DNA of 64,000 nt from Paralvinella palmiformis. Its lineage: Eukaryota > Annelida > Polychaeta > Terebellida > Alvinellidae. Positions 24,213-38,881 of the stretch are shown in pieces (position 1 is the first letter of the stretch; each line of letters opens with the position of its first letter). The DNA is taken from positions 476,001 to 540,000 of the forward strand of contig JAODUP010000092.1 of assembly GCA_025642065.1 (NCBI GenBank), given 5' to 3'. The notes beneath the pieces were generated by a model. The model worked only from the letters and a program-made list of their open reading frames with translations. It ran no database searches and was not told the origin of the DNA. The position numbers and the translations under genes were made by a program.

Positions 24213-27197
24213 ATATGTATATATGGCAAAGTAAATATCTGTAAACAAGTAAAGTACGTCTGTGAAGTTTCAGTTTAGTGTTTAACAGTCAAGAATATTA
24301 AAATATAATTAGTTTGTGTTTATACGATCATTTTACATTATTATAAATGATCATTTATGTTTCATGGTGATGACAGGTGATGATATTTTGAGGTGACTGA
24401 AGTAGATAATGAAGTACGTAATTTGAAGAGAGAAAGTAGAATACTATTTTTCAGTTTATAAATTTATATTTTGCTTTTCAAGATATGCAAGAACCAAATA
24501 TTGTTATATTTGACAATTACTAAAAACATTGATATCTTGCTTAGTTCTTAGATTTCTAGGAAGAATTTATTATTTGCAGTCATACAGAAACAGAAATGAT
24601 ATCCCAAACAACATCTGTGAAATTCAAATAAGAAAAAAACTGGATTACATAAAGAATGGAATTATTTTCAAATAATAGTGTTCACGATTATGTTTTGTAC
24701 GTTCCAGTGTGTGTGCATGTGATGTCAGTTGCTGCCAATCAAAGATCAATAAAATAAACTTTCTAACGATGTACATAAGTATATTTTGATATAAAAAGTT
24801 ATAATTATGGTTCCCACAGCCGAGGATATATTATTTTCCTGGACAAAGTATGCAAGTTTTAAATAAAAATGTGGAAAAATGCATATCATATTTATTCAAT
24901 GTATGATCAATTATTGAAATTTTTATGATACAGCCTCGTCCCTTCTAGCTGTCAGATCCGTTCACTTTTATTTAAATTTTAACTAACATGGGTTATCAAG
25001 ACTGTATCGGTACTCTTTTTCTTCTACAATGGAATTTTTCTTCTAAAGACAAAATTTAGTGGATTTTTTCACAGGTAAAAATTTTCCAGAACATTTCCCC
25101 GATTTGTTTTCAAAGACATTTCTGGGACCCGTCATTTTCCAGAACGCGTGGGAACCCTGTATAATTTAATCAAACACCCGAAAAGAACATTTTGAAGAAC
25201 AGAACCGATATCCATCAGTTGTCGCTGAGCATGAGAAATTCATCTAATAGCTAGAGTTATCCGAACTACAAGAAATAACTCGTCACTGGCTCATTGTATT
25301 GATTGCTTATCATACCAACAGCATGAAGCATGTTTTGCCAGCACAAACATGATGTTAAGTGCTAACTGTTCGGTCCTAATACAAAACATCCACATAAAAA
25401 TGGCATTTCGGGATTAAGCTCAACATCAAGCAGCAGTAATCCCGTGTCGTTATCAGCTCAATGAGAACTATAACCACTTCAGTAACTTATCGTGTAGAGA
25501 GAGACATGTCAAACCAGCGATCTCTTTCATATATATATATATATATCAGCGGGGCAAAAGGCAACTAAATATTGACAATCGACATCATGTTTAACGTGCA
25601 TTTAAACAATGTGGGTGGAAACCGGTGTGTCTTGGTTGTACTGAAATAGGTTACTGCCGATTTATTGAACAGTGTGTACTATGGCCTACCAAAGTAGCCA
25701 CAGAATATGCGTAAACAAAACCGTATTATGTGGAGGTTATAAACAGAAGAAGGAAAAAAACCACGCACACGCTTGCACTCACAATATTGCGTACACCCGC
25801 AAACGTACGTCATTCGTGAAATAAAGAAGACCACACTTGGTAAAATGGTATAATTGTACACAAAATATGACAAGAACCGATACACGCATAACTAGATCTA
25901 CACCAGATGGGGGGGGGTAGGACATTACCATTACATCACTCGTAACAGGGATCTGAATGGAATATGTTTAGCCATCACAAAAAGATTACGCGTTGCAAGG
26001 AAAAACATTAATAATAATATTGATACACCTCCACGAGATGCACGTGGAATATAAGGTAACAATAATTCCGATTAGTTTATGAATAAAGGATGTGTCATGC
26101 TGCAAATGCAGAGTCATCACTAGCTTAATCATCAACGATACGCCGTTATGTACACAATGCTAACATAATTGAAAACGGAACAAACAAACAAACCAAAAAA
26201 AAAAAACGGATGATATTCCGTGTCGGTTGGACACCTCTAATCAATATGTTACAGTGCATCAACTATATCACATTTCAAACTTCTGTACAAAACTACCACG
26301 ACCGTTACAAGACGCAAACAAAACAAAAAAAAACATTTTCACGGGATAAATAAATACAAATAACATATAATGAGCTTTTAAAGGCAGCATAAAAAATATT
26401 TAAAAAAACTGTCCGATTTCAGAAGAAAAATATGCTAAAATATGTACATTAAGTGGATTTCATAAATCGTCTCGATCATATCGAATCCAGTTTTATTGTT
26501 ATACCCTTAGCCAGCAACATTTCAAGATGTTAAAGTAAATGGGATTTTTGCTGTTCATTCTCATGTTTATTTGTTTAGTTTTTCTGAAACACCCTGATCC
26601 ATATAGGAGAGGCTCTCTGAAATAGCACCTCACAAATAAAGTCTTCTTACAAAGCATCTGTTGGAATAATTAGCACAAACCACATACACCTCACTCACAG
26701 ACACAAACACAAGATTAAGCTGAATTACAAATATATGCTGGCAATATTTACTCCCTCATACAAAACTTAATTCTCTGATAAAAGTAGAGAAATATTTTGG
26801 AATGGTAAACAATTAACACACGTACATAAAGAATTGGTTCTTCTCTGACTATTTTCAAATAAAAACTTAACAGACAAAACGCCCGAGACTGACTGACTGG
26901 CCCCGTCTTAATTTCAGTACATATCTGCAGGTATGAATGTATGCATGTGCGCATGGATGGATGTAGATTCTGGGAGGATTGGAGAACACACCCCTCCACC
27001 TCTTCAAGAACGGTGGACACAGATCCGGCACCTTAATCATAAATCAAGGCTGTGTGGCTGTGAGTGATGAGATACATTCTACATGAAATACTCACCGTGA
27101 ATGAGTGGAAGTGTATGTTATTATACGGCTACTTTGTACGCACAGTGCGCTAACTGTGCCGATCGATCTCTAGCTGTAATGACAAAACGTGCAAGAT

Positions 27198-27292
27198 GAA
27201 ACACCCCTCAGAATTAGCCCGGTCAGGGACCCTCGGTGGTAGAGATCCGTGGCCTACTGCGCTACCGGTTGGCCCACGGAGATGCAGGCACG
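27198..27292 (-). repeat. SINE-A diverged 5' fragment
   Basis: Minus-strand reading gives CTCCGTGGGCCAACCGGTAG, then GTGTTTCATCTTGCACGT, which correspond to the head and early body of SINE-A, with a diverged middle. The 3' body is absent. Confidence 0.5.
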
Positions 27293-27618
27293 AGTGAGTA
27301 TCAAATGGTTAACATAGCAACGAAATGGCATAAAACAATAAAAATGTTGACATCCCGTGTATACACATAATTTACATAAATAATTTGTGTCAACTACAAA
27401 AATATTTACACCAATGATCTAACACTAACAGACTGCAGTAGAGGTCAACCATAAAATCACAGTCGCGGGGGGGGGGTTATAACAAACAAAAAGACGCATA
27501 AAGTAAATAATGTATTTGGCACAAACATTTGTGATACTGTATAAAACTGTGATAAACAAGGAATCTTAATAAATAAAACAGACAATCTAGCGATTATCAC
27601 ATATGCTGCTCAATGGTG

Positions 27619-27665
<47 letters not shown>

Positions 27666-28046
27666 AAACATATATATATATACACACACATATATATATG
27701 ACACACACATATCCACGATTCTACAAATACAGCCAACTGTTGTATAACAATTACATAGTTTGTCATGAATAGTAGTCAACATGTGACTTTCTCTATATTG
27801 TTATAAATATAATGTGTTGTGGTAATAAGTTGTTTTAATACCAGATGTTAAATGTGTTCCTAATCGGCTGATTATGGCGAAATTATATTTACCGATATAG
27901 GTGTATATAACAACTACGATCAAAACTGATAAACAAAACTAATCCACTGAACACTGTATATCAGGAACAGCCATATAGTTCTTCATATACTGTCAAAATG
28001 TAGTTGAAAGTAGCTCTCTCATTTTGTAGGTCTACATTATTCCATC

Positions 28047-28049
28047 ACA

Positions 28050-28092
<43 letters not shown>

Positions 28093-28108
28093 TAAGAGAG
28101 AGAGAGAG
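28047..28108. repeat. Compound AC/AG microsatellite
   Basis: A run of about eleven CA units passes directly into an AG run of similar length, with one interruption (GTAAG). No coding meaning is apparent. Confidence 0.85.
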
Positions 28109-29790
28109 GACTCACATACGACCATAAACACACTATATATGGCCAGCTTAAGAGTCAACACCAACTGACACAGACACGTGACAAACAGAGTAAACCTTTG
28201 GTCGGCCACACTTAACAGTGACTCCTCCGCCCGATCAACCATGACCAAGGTTCATCACGAAGTCAATGGTAAACACCAATTATAAGTGTCGTATTTGTTT
28301 AGCAAATTCCGTCAGACGGATCGTGTTGATTGTAGGCTTCCGTTCACAATGACCCGAAGCTCACCATTTGAATGGGCATTCTTCCGCAAGTAATCCATTA
28401 CTTTGGATGGAAAGAAAAAATGGTGTTTGCTTTTCGGCCCAAAAAAAATACAGCTGATGATTTGATGGACAACTTAATAACAAACAAAAAGACGTGCTCA
28501 GTAATATGAGGAAGGTGGAAAAAATTCTGAAACAATAACTCGATTTCCAACATTTGATGTAAACAGACTAACAGGCGACTTGAGTGGAAGAAACTCAACG
28601 GATTTAGAACATCGAATTTATATTAACTTTCTCTCACTGGAGCACGTCAGCTTTTAATTTATCACTTGTCGGCTGCTGATGACATTAAGCTTTTGTATAA
28701 ATAACAACAGCTAAGCCAAGATTGTGGGCCACTCAACAGCTTCAGCAATCTGCTGTGGTTATTAACATGATCAATGAATGAAAACCTACTTTACACAAAC
28801 ATGGGTGCACTGATGTGTACTTAACAGTGAACACAGCAATTAGACAGTAAACCATTCATTGACTTCCATTAGCAGCACTAAGCATTCCCTTATTTAGTTC
28901 CAAGAGCAGATTTCTCGGAGACCATAGAGACACAAAATGGACGAAGATCGTTGTTAATTTCCAATTCTTTCTTTTTTAGTACAATTGAAGGCCACCAGGC
29001 ATTGTCTATTGACTCCTGCTACTATGCAAGAAATACACAGACAACGGGCACCTAAATCAATTAAGCACATCCACATTAGTGTCACGATCAAAAAGAGGAC
29101 ATATTTTCAAAACCAGCTGAATTATCCAGCCATGTGTTTGGTGTGGTGTGCTATAAATGCCGTGAAAATTGCCTAAATTATTATTGCTGGTCGAGGTTCG
29201 AAGTTGTGGATTTAGGTAGGAAATATCACAGAATGAGGCACAAACATCACATGATAATTGATTTTGGTTTATATTTACAAGTACTACGTCCACACCAATC
29301 CTTTGTTCGAAGGAGTAGTTGTCTCCATACAACAATTAAAGCAGCCAAGAATGCCTACAATAATGGTCTACAAACCGTTATAGGATTGGTTTCATTACAA
29401 AAAATGAGATATGCATAATGACCACATAATATTGGATACCCGACATGGCTATATTGATGCATGATTCGGAATTGTAAGGTGAACATAATGCACTACAACC
29501 TCACACTCTGTAAAACAAAAGAAATTGATAAGACATCCTGGACAATTTTGGGGGAGTGGTGTGTATTTCGGGTTTGTATTTTCTTATAAATAATAAAACT
29601 CTATTTAAGTTATAAACAAATATGTGTGTGTGTCCCTATGGATATACGTATGGGAGTATGCATATAAGTATGTAGACATACATAGGTATATGTAACAAAT
29701 CTCAAGCACATTACATTAAAAACAACTCCAAACATGGATCCTCGTAGAAACACAACACATTATAAATTATGGAGAAAGACAACATAAACC

Positions 29791-29824
<34 letters not shown>

Positions 29825-30080
29825 ATAACAAAGTAAGAGATGTGGCTAATGAATCTCTGTGGATGAGTATGAAATAAAAGAAATGAGAAAACACTTTCTG
29901 CAGTTCATCTTCGTGGTATTGAAAATATTACATACAAATATAAGGAAGATAATCTGCGATAAAAAAATAATTTAATGAAATTGAAAGAATCTAGAACGCA
30001 TTCCATGTAAATCGGTCACATTGACATTAAACCGACCTAAATATCAGTCGGGAGGGGAAAAAATACGGGTCAGTTTCGGG

Positions 30081-30335
30081 CAGACATGGGCCCATGTCAA
30101 TTCCATTTGGTCAATTCCACATCAAATTTATCAATTCCAATTCCGTTTTTACCGACTCTTTTTTACCTACTACTTTTTAACACGAGTAGGTACTCTGAGT
30201 AGTTTCTATTCCAAGTAGGATCGTCATGGAAGAAATAATTCTGAATTTAAAAATTTCCAATTCCAAATTTATCAATTCTAAAATTCCATTTTGTTTTAAA
30301 TGATCAATTGCGGAACTGAATCGACCCGATGTCTG
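30081..30335. mobile_element. hAT-like MITE, TCAATTCCA family, copy 1
   Basis: The ends are inverted: the left begins CAGACATGGGCCCATG and the right, read on the other strand, begins CAGACATCGGGTCGATTC. The interior repeats TCAATTCCAATTCC and holds GAGTAGGTACTC words. The same words fill the larger copy at 32209-32762. GTTTC follows the right end and also occurs just left of the element, but a full 8-bp duplication is not clear. Confidence 0.7.
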
Positions 30336-31275
30336 GTTTCAATTGGCATCAGAATTTCAACCAGTTTGGTAAAAACGTGACCACTTTTTCTACGTTCTAT
30401 TGTCAATCTTCATCAGTCATTTGTGCATTAATTAACCATCACGATATTTAGAGAAATGGGTAACAGTTTAGTTGGCAAGGCATGAAGTGGTTCTATGGCT
30501 TATTGAAGAGACGGGGTAGAACAAAACAGAACAACGTGCCCTGGAATTCCGCACAACGTCCATTAATATATTATACCGATAACAGTAAACACGCCAGGGG
30601 ACAGCATATAAGGCACTTTCAGATATAACAATAGATTTCTATAACATGATTGTCAATCTCATTTTTCACACATAGACACACACATACATATAACAGAAAT
30701 GGTGAAGGTTTTGTTTAACGATGATTGGTTGGTTTCTACATGTTTATAGAATGACAGTGCCTTCTTACAAATGTAAGAAAGATATTTTTTCATGTATGGA
30801 TGTTAATTCGTTTAATCAGAACTAATTGCACAGATATGAACAAAACTGAAATTTCTAAATGAATCAGCTACAGCGTTCATATATAAACAAATCAACCAAG
30901 AAGATGGCATGAATTTTGTTACGAAATACTCCCATTCTGATTGGAAATGCAGATTTTGAAATTCATCATGACTGAGTGCTGCACACAGTTATCACGGATT
31001 ATAGGTTATGCATATTTGAAATTTAAAATGACAATACATCAACAGTTCATTTCTGTGCACTGATTCTGCATTTTAGGGTATCTGCCATTGATCACCCAAT
31101 TATAGATTCATGTACGATGTCAGTTTAGATCGAGAGCACAAACATTTTAGGCACCATATAGACAACAGCTGACCATGACCTGGTTGGAAAAGGCCAGTGT
31201 GACATTGGGCTTCTTGGCCAGGAACAATCCACTGAAGATGCTTGAGAAATGGTGTTGTACCGTCCCTCTATCAGC

Positions 31276-33732
31276 TCATGAGGTAGTGCTGTGGTGCTTC
31301 TGAAACTGCTTGCTAGCCTGCTCCAACTCATTTCTATAATCCAAAAGCGACTGCCAGTCGTCGCTACTCTTCAAGAGTTCATTGTTTTTGTGGGCTTCGT
31401 AATGAAATCGTGCGTTCTTCAGTTCATACCTGAAGCGAAAAAGCTAACAGAACTGAGAAAATAACCAACAATAAATATTACAAAAATATGCCAGGTAAAG
31501 GAAGCACCCAAGGCACATAAAATAATGGTAAAAATCATCTTAACAACCAGCATCATGACCATTTCCGACAAGATAAATTAATGATTGATGTTTTACGGCC
31601 ACTTTTGTGCACATGTTAGGCTAAGTGGGGGGGGGGGGGTGAGCAACCTCCAAAGGTACTGAAGCAAAGTCAAAGATGAAACACTCTTTAGATGTGCTCA
31701 CGCCAAGATTCGAACTCAGGTTAACAATATATGAGCTTTAAACGTAAACACCAAAGAAGAACTCACCATTTCGGCGATGGGCCACGTATCCTCTCGAGCT
31801 CCTCTTGACGTTTCACCTCCAACAGGTGTTCCTCCTCTATCCTCAGCCTTTCCATCCTCAGCTTGGACAGCTCACACTGGAACGGTGATGAGAGGAGGAC
31901 AGTCGGCGATCGTGCTGCGTGAAGATGATAATTAATATGATTTAATAAAATGATTGTTTCCAAATTGGCACAACATTATATCGATTAGCAGACGTGGGGT
32001 CAATTCAATTGTGTGTGTGTGTGTATGTGCGTGTGTTTGAACAGTGTCTGATAAGGCACTGACACAGAGAATCACCAATCCCTCACAACCTCTTAATCCA
32101 TGGCAGTGACATTTCACCCAGAGACGCAACAAACCTAAAACCGCATATGTGTATATCAATTAAAACTTTCAAACCAGATGTTATATCTGTTACACGTAGT
32201 ATACTGGTCAGACATGGTGTCAATTCAATTCCGGAATTGATTATTTAAAAAAAATTCAATTGGAATTGATAAATTTTAAATTGGAATTGAAGTTTCCTAC
32301 AAAACATTTTTATCCACAAATTAATTTACCATTTCATTTTTTAATTCAGGAATATAAACTAAACTACTCAGAGTAGGCATTCCGAGTAGGTACTCGGAGT
32401 ACCTACTCATGGTAAAAAGTAGTACCGGTTGGTAAAAAAGAGTTGGTACAAAACAGAATTGGAATTGATATATTTGGAATTGGAATTGACAAATTTGATG
32501 TGATGATGATTGATGTTTACGGCCACTTTTGTGCACATGGTAGGCTAAATGGGCCAAGCGACCTCCAAAGGTAATGAGGCGAAGTCAAAGACGAAACAAC
32601 CTTTGGATATGCCTACGCCGAGATTCGAACACGGGTGGTAGTGATCTGTGGTCCAACACACTACTACTAGACAAACGGAGGCGCCCCCGACAAGTTTGAT
32701 GTGGAACTGGCTTTGACCAAATGAAATCGAGTGGAATTGGAATTGACAAAATGAAATGTCTGTCCATCAGGAGTGAGAAGGAGAAAACATGATAGTTACA
32801 AACATACGCGGATCCATCGACCTTCGAGGCCGATGTGGATCTGTAGTTCAAAGAGGTCACAGTTTCATATATATTCACGTAATACGCTTCATTAATTGAT
32901 CAACACACTCCAGTCACGAATCTATTAATACAAGAAGTAGCCACTCTCTATACAGGATTTTTCTAACTCTAAAGTATTTCACTGACACAGCTGTATCTTC
33001 ACTACTGTCTATATTGTTTCTTCCAATCATTCCATTTAAACACATCACCCGATCGCTCTCTTGCTTCGGTGAGCCCCGTACTATCTCGTTCAGCATCTTA
33101 CACCTTTTTTTACGCGTATATAAAAAAAACTGTACACATATCATCATATGTTGGGATCAGTGGGAAGACAACTTCGGCTAGACTGGCCCTTCAATCTCCA
33201 ATTGACAATATCATGTTCTGTTACTGCATTATGTCTATTGTATTCATCCACATGTAAATGGAAATTGAAGCTAAAGGAATGGAGAGGCGATTAAGTGTGG
33301 CGAGACGGGGTGAACGTTTATTAAATAGACATCTATAATATTCAACATTTATTTCAATGAAAAATCCTTGATCCTGATGCCGTGATGCAAGGTGATCATA
33401 GCATTTCCCCTGGATGTCAAACAAAGGCATTCAAGAGATCTTTATCTGAAAATTCCCTCTGGGATACTTCGGGTGGATGCCGACATGTATTATCTATGTA
33501 TATAAAAGCGCGCGCACGCGCGTGCGTGTGTGTGCAAAACAGTCTGACAGAAGTCTTAAACGGCAGTGAATATGACATAGGTTGAGACTGTGATTGGGAT
33601 TTACTCATTAAAATTACTATATATTATATTAAACCCTTAATTATATTAGCCAAAGGCCCAAACAGCCCTGTACAGGAGCAAGCTTTAATGTCTGCATACA
33701 GCACAGCTTTTAAGCTTGTAACAAAATTAACT

Positions 33733-33796
<64 letters not shown>

Positions 33797-36700
33797 ATAT
33801 ATATAATATATATGGATTATAGACACCAAAGGGCACCTACACGGCCTAACTGGTAGCACGGTTGGCCACAGATGTATAGCACCTGGGTTCAAACCCCAGC
33901 TGGCTAAGTCAGAAGGGTGTTTCATCTTTCGCTTCGACTCCTCACCTGTGGAGGTCGGCACGGCCCATTTAGCCTACCTCGCGCACAAAAGTGGCCGTAA
34001 AACAGCAACATTATAGATAAGAAAAATTTTACCTGATACCTTTCATTACCTAATGAACAACACAAAACTAAATGTTTTTTCCAGACTTCCATAAATTTTA
34101 ATTTAGTGCTTATCGCCATTCAGAGGCCTCATAAATGTTGTGTTAAACAATCGTGAATTACAATCGTAATATTGGCCTAATACGTGGACATCATTAGTTC
34201 ACTGGCCGACACACTGTATAGGTACTCCAATTGATAACACTTCTATAATAAAACTTCGTGGCCTACATCAACTGATCCATAGCTGTTATTTATTTATCTA
34301 GAACTGAGCAGCCTGACATATGTGTACTGTATTATAATATATTCATCTATTATTAATGGTCTGTTTTTTTTTAAATATAGCATTATTGGAGTAAGCTCGG
34401 TATACGTCGAAGATGTGGCGATGGATCCATGTGTAAGGTACACGGTGGTATCCAGCACCGTACGCGTAGTCTATGCTGTGCTAGAACTATATGGCACCTT
34501 ATGACAAGCAGATTTCAACGCAAATCTGCCCAACAAAATTTCGTTGCTCGAATGAATACGCTTCGCTAAATTATCATAAGAAATCAGATCTCTTCACTGT
34601 GTGTGTACTTGCGCTGAAAACCACCCAGTTCTGCCTTAACAACAGACTGATAGACAATGCAGTGTCATCACGTGATTGGAATCTGTTATACAGACCAAAA
34701 ACTGGCAGCAAAAAACTCAATGCTATAAAATCTATGCAAAAATCCCAGCACACTGAGACAGGTGCCTGTTTGTGCAACAGAGAATATGCTGTATTTGGGC
34801 GTTAAACCACTACAAGTAAAATCTATTTCAAGATTTATACACAGAACATCTTAATAATTCAATACGGACTCAAGCAATCCAAAATTTCACCCTCCAATAT
34901 AAAACCTATGAAATGGTTTAAAACCTACTATAAACCATTCTATTATGCAATGAACATATATTTCTACTATAACACACATCGTCCAAGCCACACACGACAT
35001 ATTTTGTTTATCGTGTAATCAAAACCACAAAATTTGCACACTAACACTGAACTGATGTAATGCATCACAAGACACAACTAACCCAAAAGACACAACGTCG
35101 ATATGGAGTTTAATGAGAACAGCTCTTGTACAGTGAAACCTCTGTAATACGGATCTTCCAATATCCGAAAATTCTAACTCCAACAAAAAACAGACCACCC
35201 CACACTTGCACACTCCATTATAATTGCTCCTGTAACACAACAACCCTCTAGAGTCTCTGCATGTTTATAACATAATCTGATCCACATAATATGCAGGTGT
35301 GCTCCTGTGGTCTAGTTGGTAGTGCGTGGGGTAAAAAAAGATCACTACCACCGAGTTTGAATCTCGTCGTGGGCATATCTGAAAGGTGTTTCACGTTTCA
35401 ACTTCACTTCATTACCATTGGAGGTCGCTCGGCCCATTTAGCCTACCACGTGAACAAAATTGGCCATAACATATCAATCATCATCATCATCATCATATGC
35501 CAAGAAGAAAGTTTATATAAAATAGCAGCGGGTCCACAAATGTTCATACAATAATATATGTCTGAACTACAATAATGCCCATCACATGATAGACATTAGA
35601 CAAACATCACCGACAGACAACCAATAAAATGAGCTCTTTTATTATAATCGCGATGTGGACACTTGAGAAGTTATGAGCAGATCTTTGAGGAATCTTTATC
35701 CTTGATGGCCACAATAACTTCGCGCTCAAAGGAGTCCACGTGTGACAGTGACAAAGTAACCAAACTGGACCAGACGTTAATAGCACCGATTCAATCCCAG
35801 TCATAGTTTGACCACAGAGTGACCCTCTCAGGCTGCATATATGTTATTGGTGAAGGATCGCCATACACCCCCCCATCAAATATTTAATCACAATTCCCAG
35901 AATACATTAGTTGACGCGAACGCTTGTGATCTGGCGATATTTGGATTGTTATTTCAGATCTTTTAGAAGAGTATCAATACCAAAGGTGTACAGAACAATT
36001 TTCACCAAAGACATACCTGAGTAATCAATCTCTCATTTTATATTCAACAAGTCGGATACATGTATGATTCAAATACGTCACGTGATTAAAACGGTTGGAA
36101 TATCAGATCTTTAACTAAGTTGAGCTTATCCCTAAATACGTTGATCTACCCTGTGTTAAATATTAATGACCTTCATTGAACAGCTTACTGCGTCTTACTT
36201 TTAAGAGCCACAATCATTGACCTAAAAGAAAATAATAAAATAATTATGACGTGTGTATCGGGGGGGAGGGCGTATACACACGCGCGTGCGCACCAGTCTG
36301 TTTTGTTACTACTTATAAAGAGATAAGGCTGATGTATGATGCTCTTTAACTGACATGCAATTTATTAGCCAATAATTTTGTTAATATCTAAATAAATGAG
36401 AGGTTCGCATATTTCTCTAGTACAATTCCATTTACGAATAACAGCCTGATAATGTTCACAATTTGAAACATTATCAATAATTCAGGTCATGATTTACAAC
36501 TATTCCTCGTTAGGCATATATGGCATTCAGATACAACTAATTAAAGTTATCGTGAAGTTTGAAAACAGCCATTATTCACAGTCCAGATGTATTATCTTGT
36601 CTACGATTTTATGGAAACTGTCTCGCATTCACCATCATATTTTGCTATAAGACTACTACTGCACACTATAGAAATTCCACATTTGCGCAGGTAGTAAATA

Positions 36701-38849
36701 TATTTGTTTTTAAACATCTGATCGCCCAATTGTTTTCTTTATATTGGCACCGGGTATGTGTCCAAGATGATCGAGACGAAGCATTCGATTGATGGATCAA
36801 AGCGTCCACAGACACAGGCGACACTGAGACTTGATCCTATAACCCAGAGGCCGATAGCCTAGTTCCATATCAACTCTGCACGGGAGCAGTTAACAGGTGA
36901 GGTTTTGTGTGGCTGTTGATTATACTCCATCTGAACTACCGGTACCGGCTCGTCCTGGTTTTGTTGTTCGGGGAGAATCCCCAGGCTGTCGCTTAATCAG
37001 CACAGCCTCTATGTTGGAGTGGTTGAGAAACCTCCTCCCCCACCACTCACAGGGGAGCAGTACGGAAAGATGGAGCCGAAATACCCTGAGGGTGGTCACT
37101 GCCAGAGTGTTTTACGTCCTCAGCCACCCACGATGTAGTGAGCCGAGAAATTAATCCCTGGAAAAGTTTCGACCTCTTACGGGGTTCGAACCTGCGACCG
37201 TTGGCACCAAGTGCCGAGTGTTTAACCCCAAACAGTGTAATTATTAATTCAACGTGGCAGACTTCTTCCTTAATATCAACGCGCTACTTTGCACTTCCAA
37301 GTTCCTAGTTTTACTACCTCGATGTTACAATTTCTAAACATCCTTAAATAATGTGATGAAAATGTGATAAAATTTTATCCAAGTCGAGTAATTTATATTC
37401 GGTATTCTGATGGCACAGTACAGTTCATACCAGCTCAAACCTGGGTTCATGGGATTTGAATATGACAGATCATAATATTACAGAATTTGCTTCCCTCGAC
37501 AGACACCCCTCAACCATAGGTCACGGGTATGACCAGCGTTGAGGCTATATGAGTCAATAACTCAATGCGAGTAATTTATATAGAAATATAACATTCTGAC
37601 TGCATAAACATAACAAATAATATGATGCGACCTAGAAAACAAACAATCAAATCTATTCGTTTAGAACAGCCATATGTATGTATGCAGGTGACTAGGGGCT
37701 GTTTACTCTCCAAAATGAATACAGTCGGCGAGGACAATCAGTCAAAACTAAACTATCAGTAAAGTAATCAGCAATGTTGCACTTCTAATCTATTTGATGT
37801 GAATAATCAAACAAAAGTTTTAAAAAGAGATTTTATCTCTCTAGAAATCCTTCGTCTAATTTAATTAATTCTCTCACTAAGACTGAGATCCAAGAGCTGT
37901 TGATGTGCATTCGACGCCATTGATCCTATGCCTATAATATTATGATCTGTCAAGAAATGGCAGGATGTTCTGATTGGACGAGTTAAAAATGGACCAGCGT
38001 CCCAAACTGATGAATCCTTCATTACACCAGCTGGTCAAAAAAGTAATTGGGGTTATTGAGTGTATTAATTATGAAATGTCAATTGTCACAATATGATATC
38101 CAAGCGGAGTTGTCTATAACTACCATTTTAAGAATATATGCAACCTCAAAAAATTCATCAAACAAGACAAAATATCACAATGGTTCATGCCTCTGTTATT
38201 TCTTACACAAACATCGTACTCGCATAATAACGATGAAGTACGTTGCACCTGAATTCCTCAAAAATAACTAATAAATCTACCTGCAATAGGACGTGCTAAT
38301 AAAATCTGTAATGTTCCTTGTCCACTGAAATATCATTGTGCATTCTCCGAAAATCAGGTCGGATATTATTACGAGTACTCATGTGTCTGAATTGGAATGG
38401 GTGGATGAGTGAGTACAATCGGGCTTAAAACACATCAGCATAAAAAAGGGGCTTTTAGTGCATCTCCAACTCGAGTGATACGGCAGATGTAGATCTCGCG
38501 TAGCTCGTCCCAGCTGGAAGACATTAGAGGTGCATCTTCTGTTTTAAATCCGTTATTAACACTCACCTATTGATGACGAGTGCTTAATTTCAGATAAATA
38601 ATATCCATATTTTAATTTTTCTAACTAACTTTTAGTTCACCCATATTAATTGATCTTTTACTGTACTGTGCTTTTGAAATGCTCCTGCTGTATCATCATC
38701 ACCATATAATGAACATCATCATCATCATCAGTCATTCTGGTCAACATCATTGTAATCATCATAGTTCTCATCATCAATATCATCAACATCACCATCATCA
38801 TCATCATTGTTGTCATCATCATCATCATCATCACTGTTGTCATCATTAT

Positions 38850-38881
<32 letters not shown>

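Larger units (their letters stand above)
19733..24780 (+). other. Downstream flank or long 3' UTR of the SOCS-box gene
   Basis: No further coding exon is recognisable. Possible polyadenylation signals are AATAAA near 20120 and near 24748. The stretch holds a SINE-B copy (21325-21480), two TA-flanked palindromic MITEs (21569-21714 and 24090-24212), and several TA and GT microsatellites (for example 21030-21066, 21526-21556, 21715-21756, 22526-22544, 23095-23115). Confidence 0.55.
24781..31275. other. Gene-free region between two converging genes
   Basis: I find no supported gene. The right part may be 3' untranslated sequence of the minus-strand gene ending at 31276; on that strand an AATAAA signal would appear as TTTATT, seen near 26565 and 25657, but neither is convincing. 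The region holds a SINE-A fragment (27198-27292), an AC/AG microsatellite (28047-28108), a CA run (29797-29822), TA runs near 25528 and 27636-27690, and a hAT-like MITE (30081-30335). Confidence 0.5.

Noticed and set aside
28985..29418. Overlapping open frames on both strands near 29 kb
   Set aside because: They overlap each other antisense, have no recognisable motifs and no convincing splice partners.
34491..34805. A 104-codon open frame on the plus strand
   Set aside because: There is no similarity I recognise, no splice context, and it lies inside the intron of the minus-strand gene.
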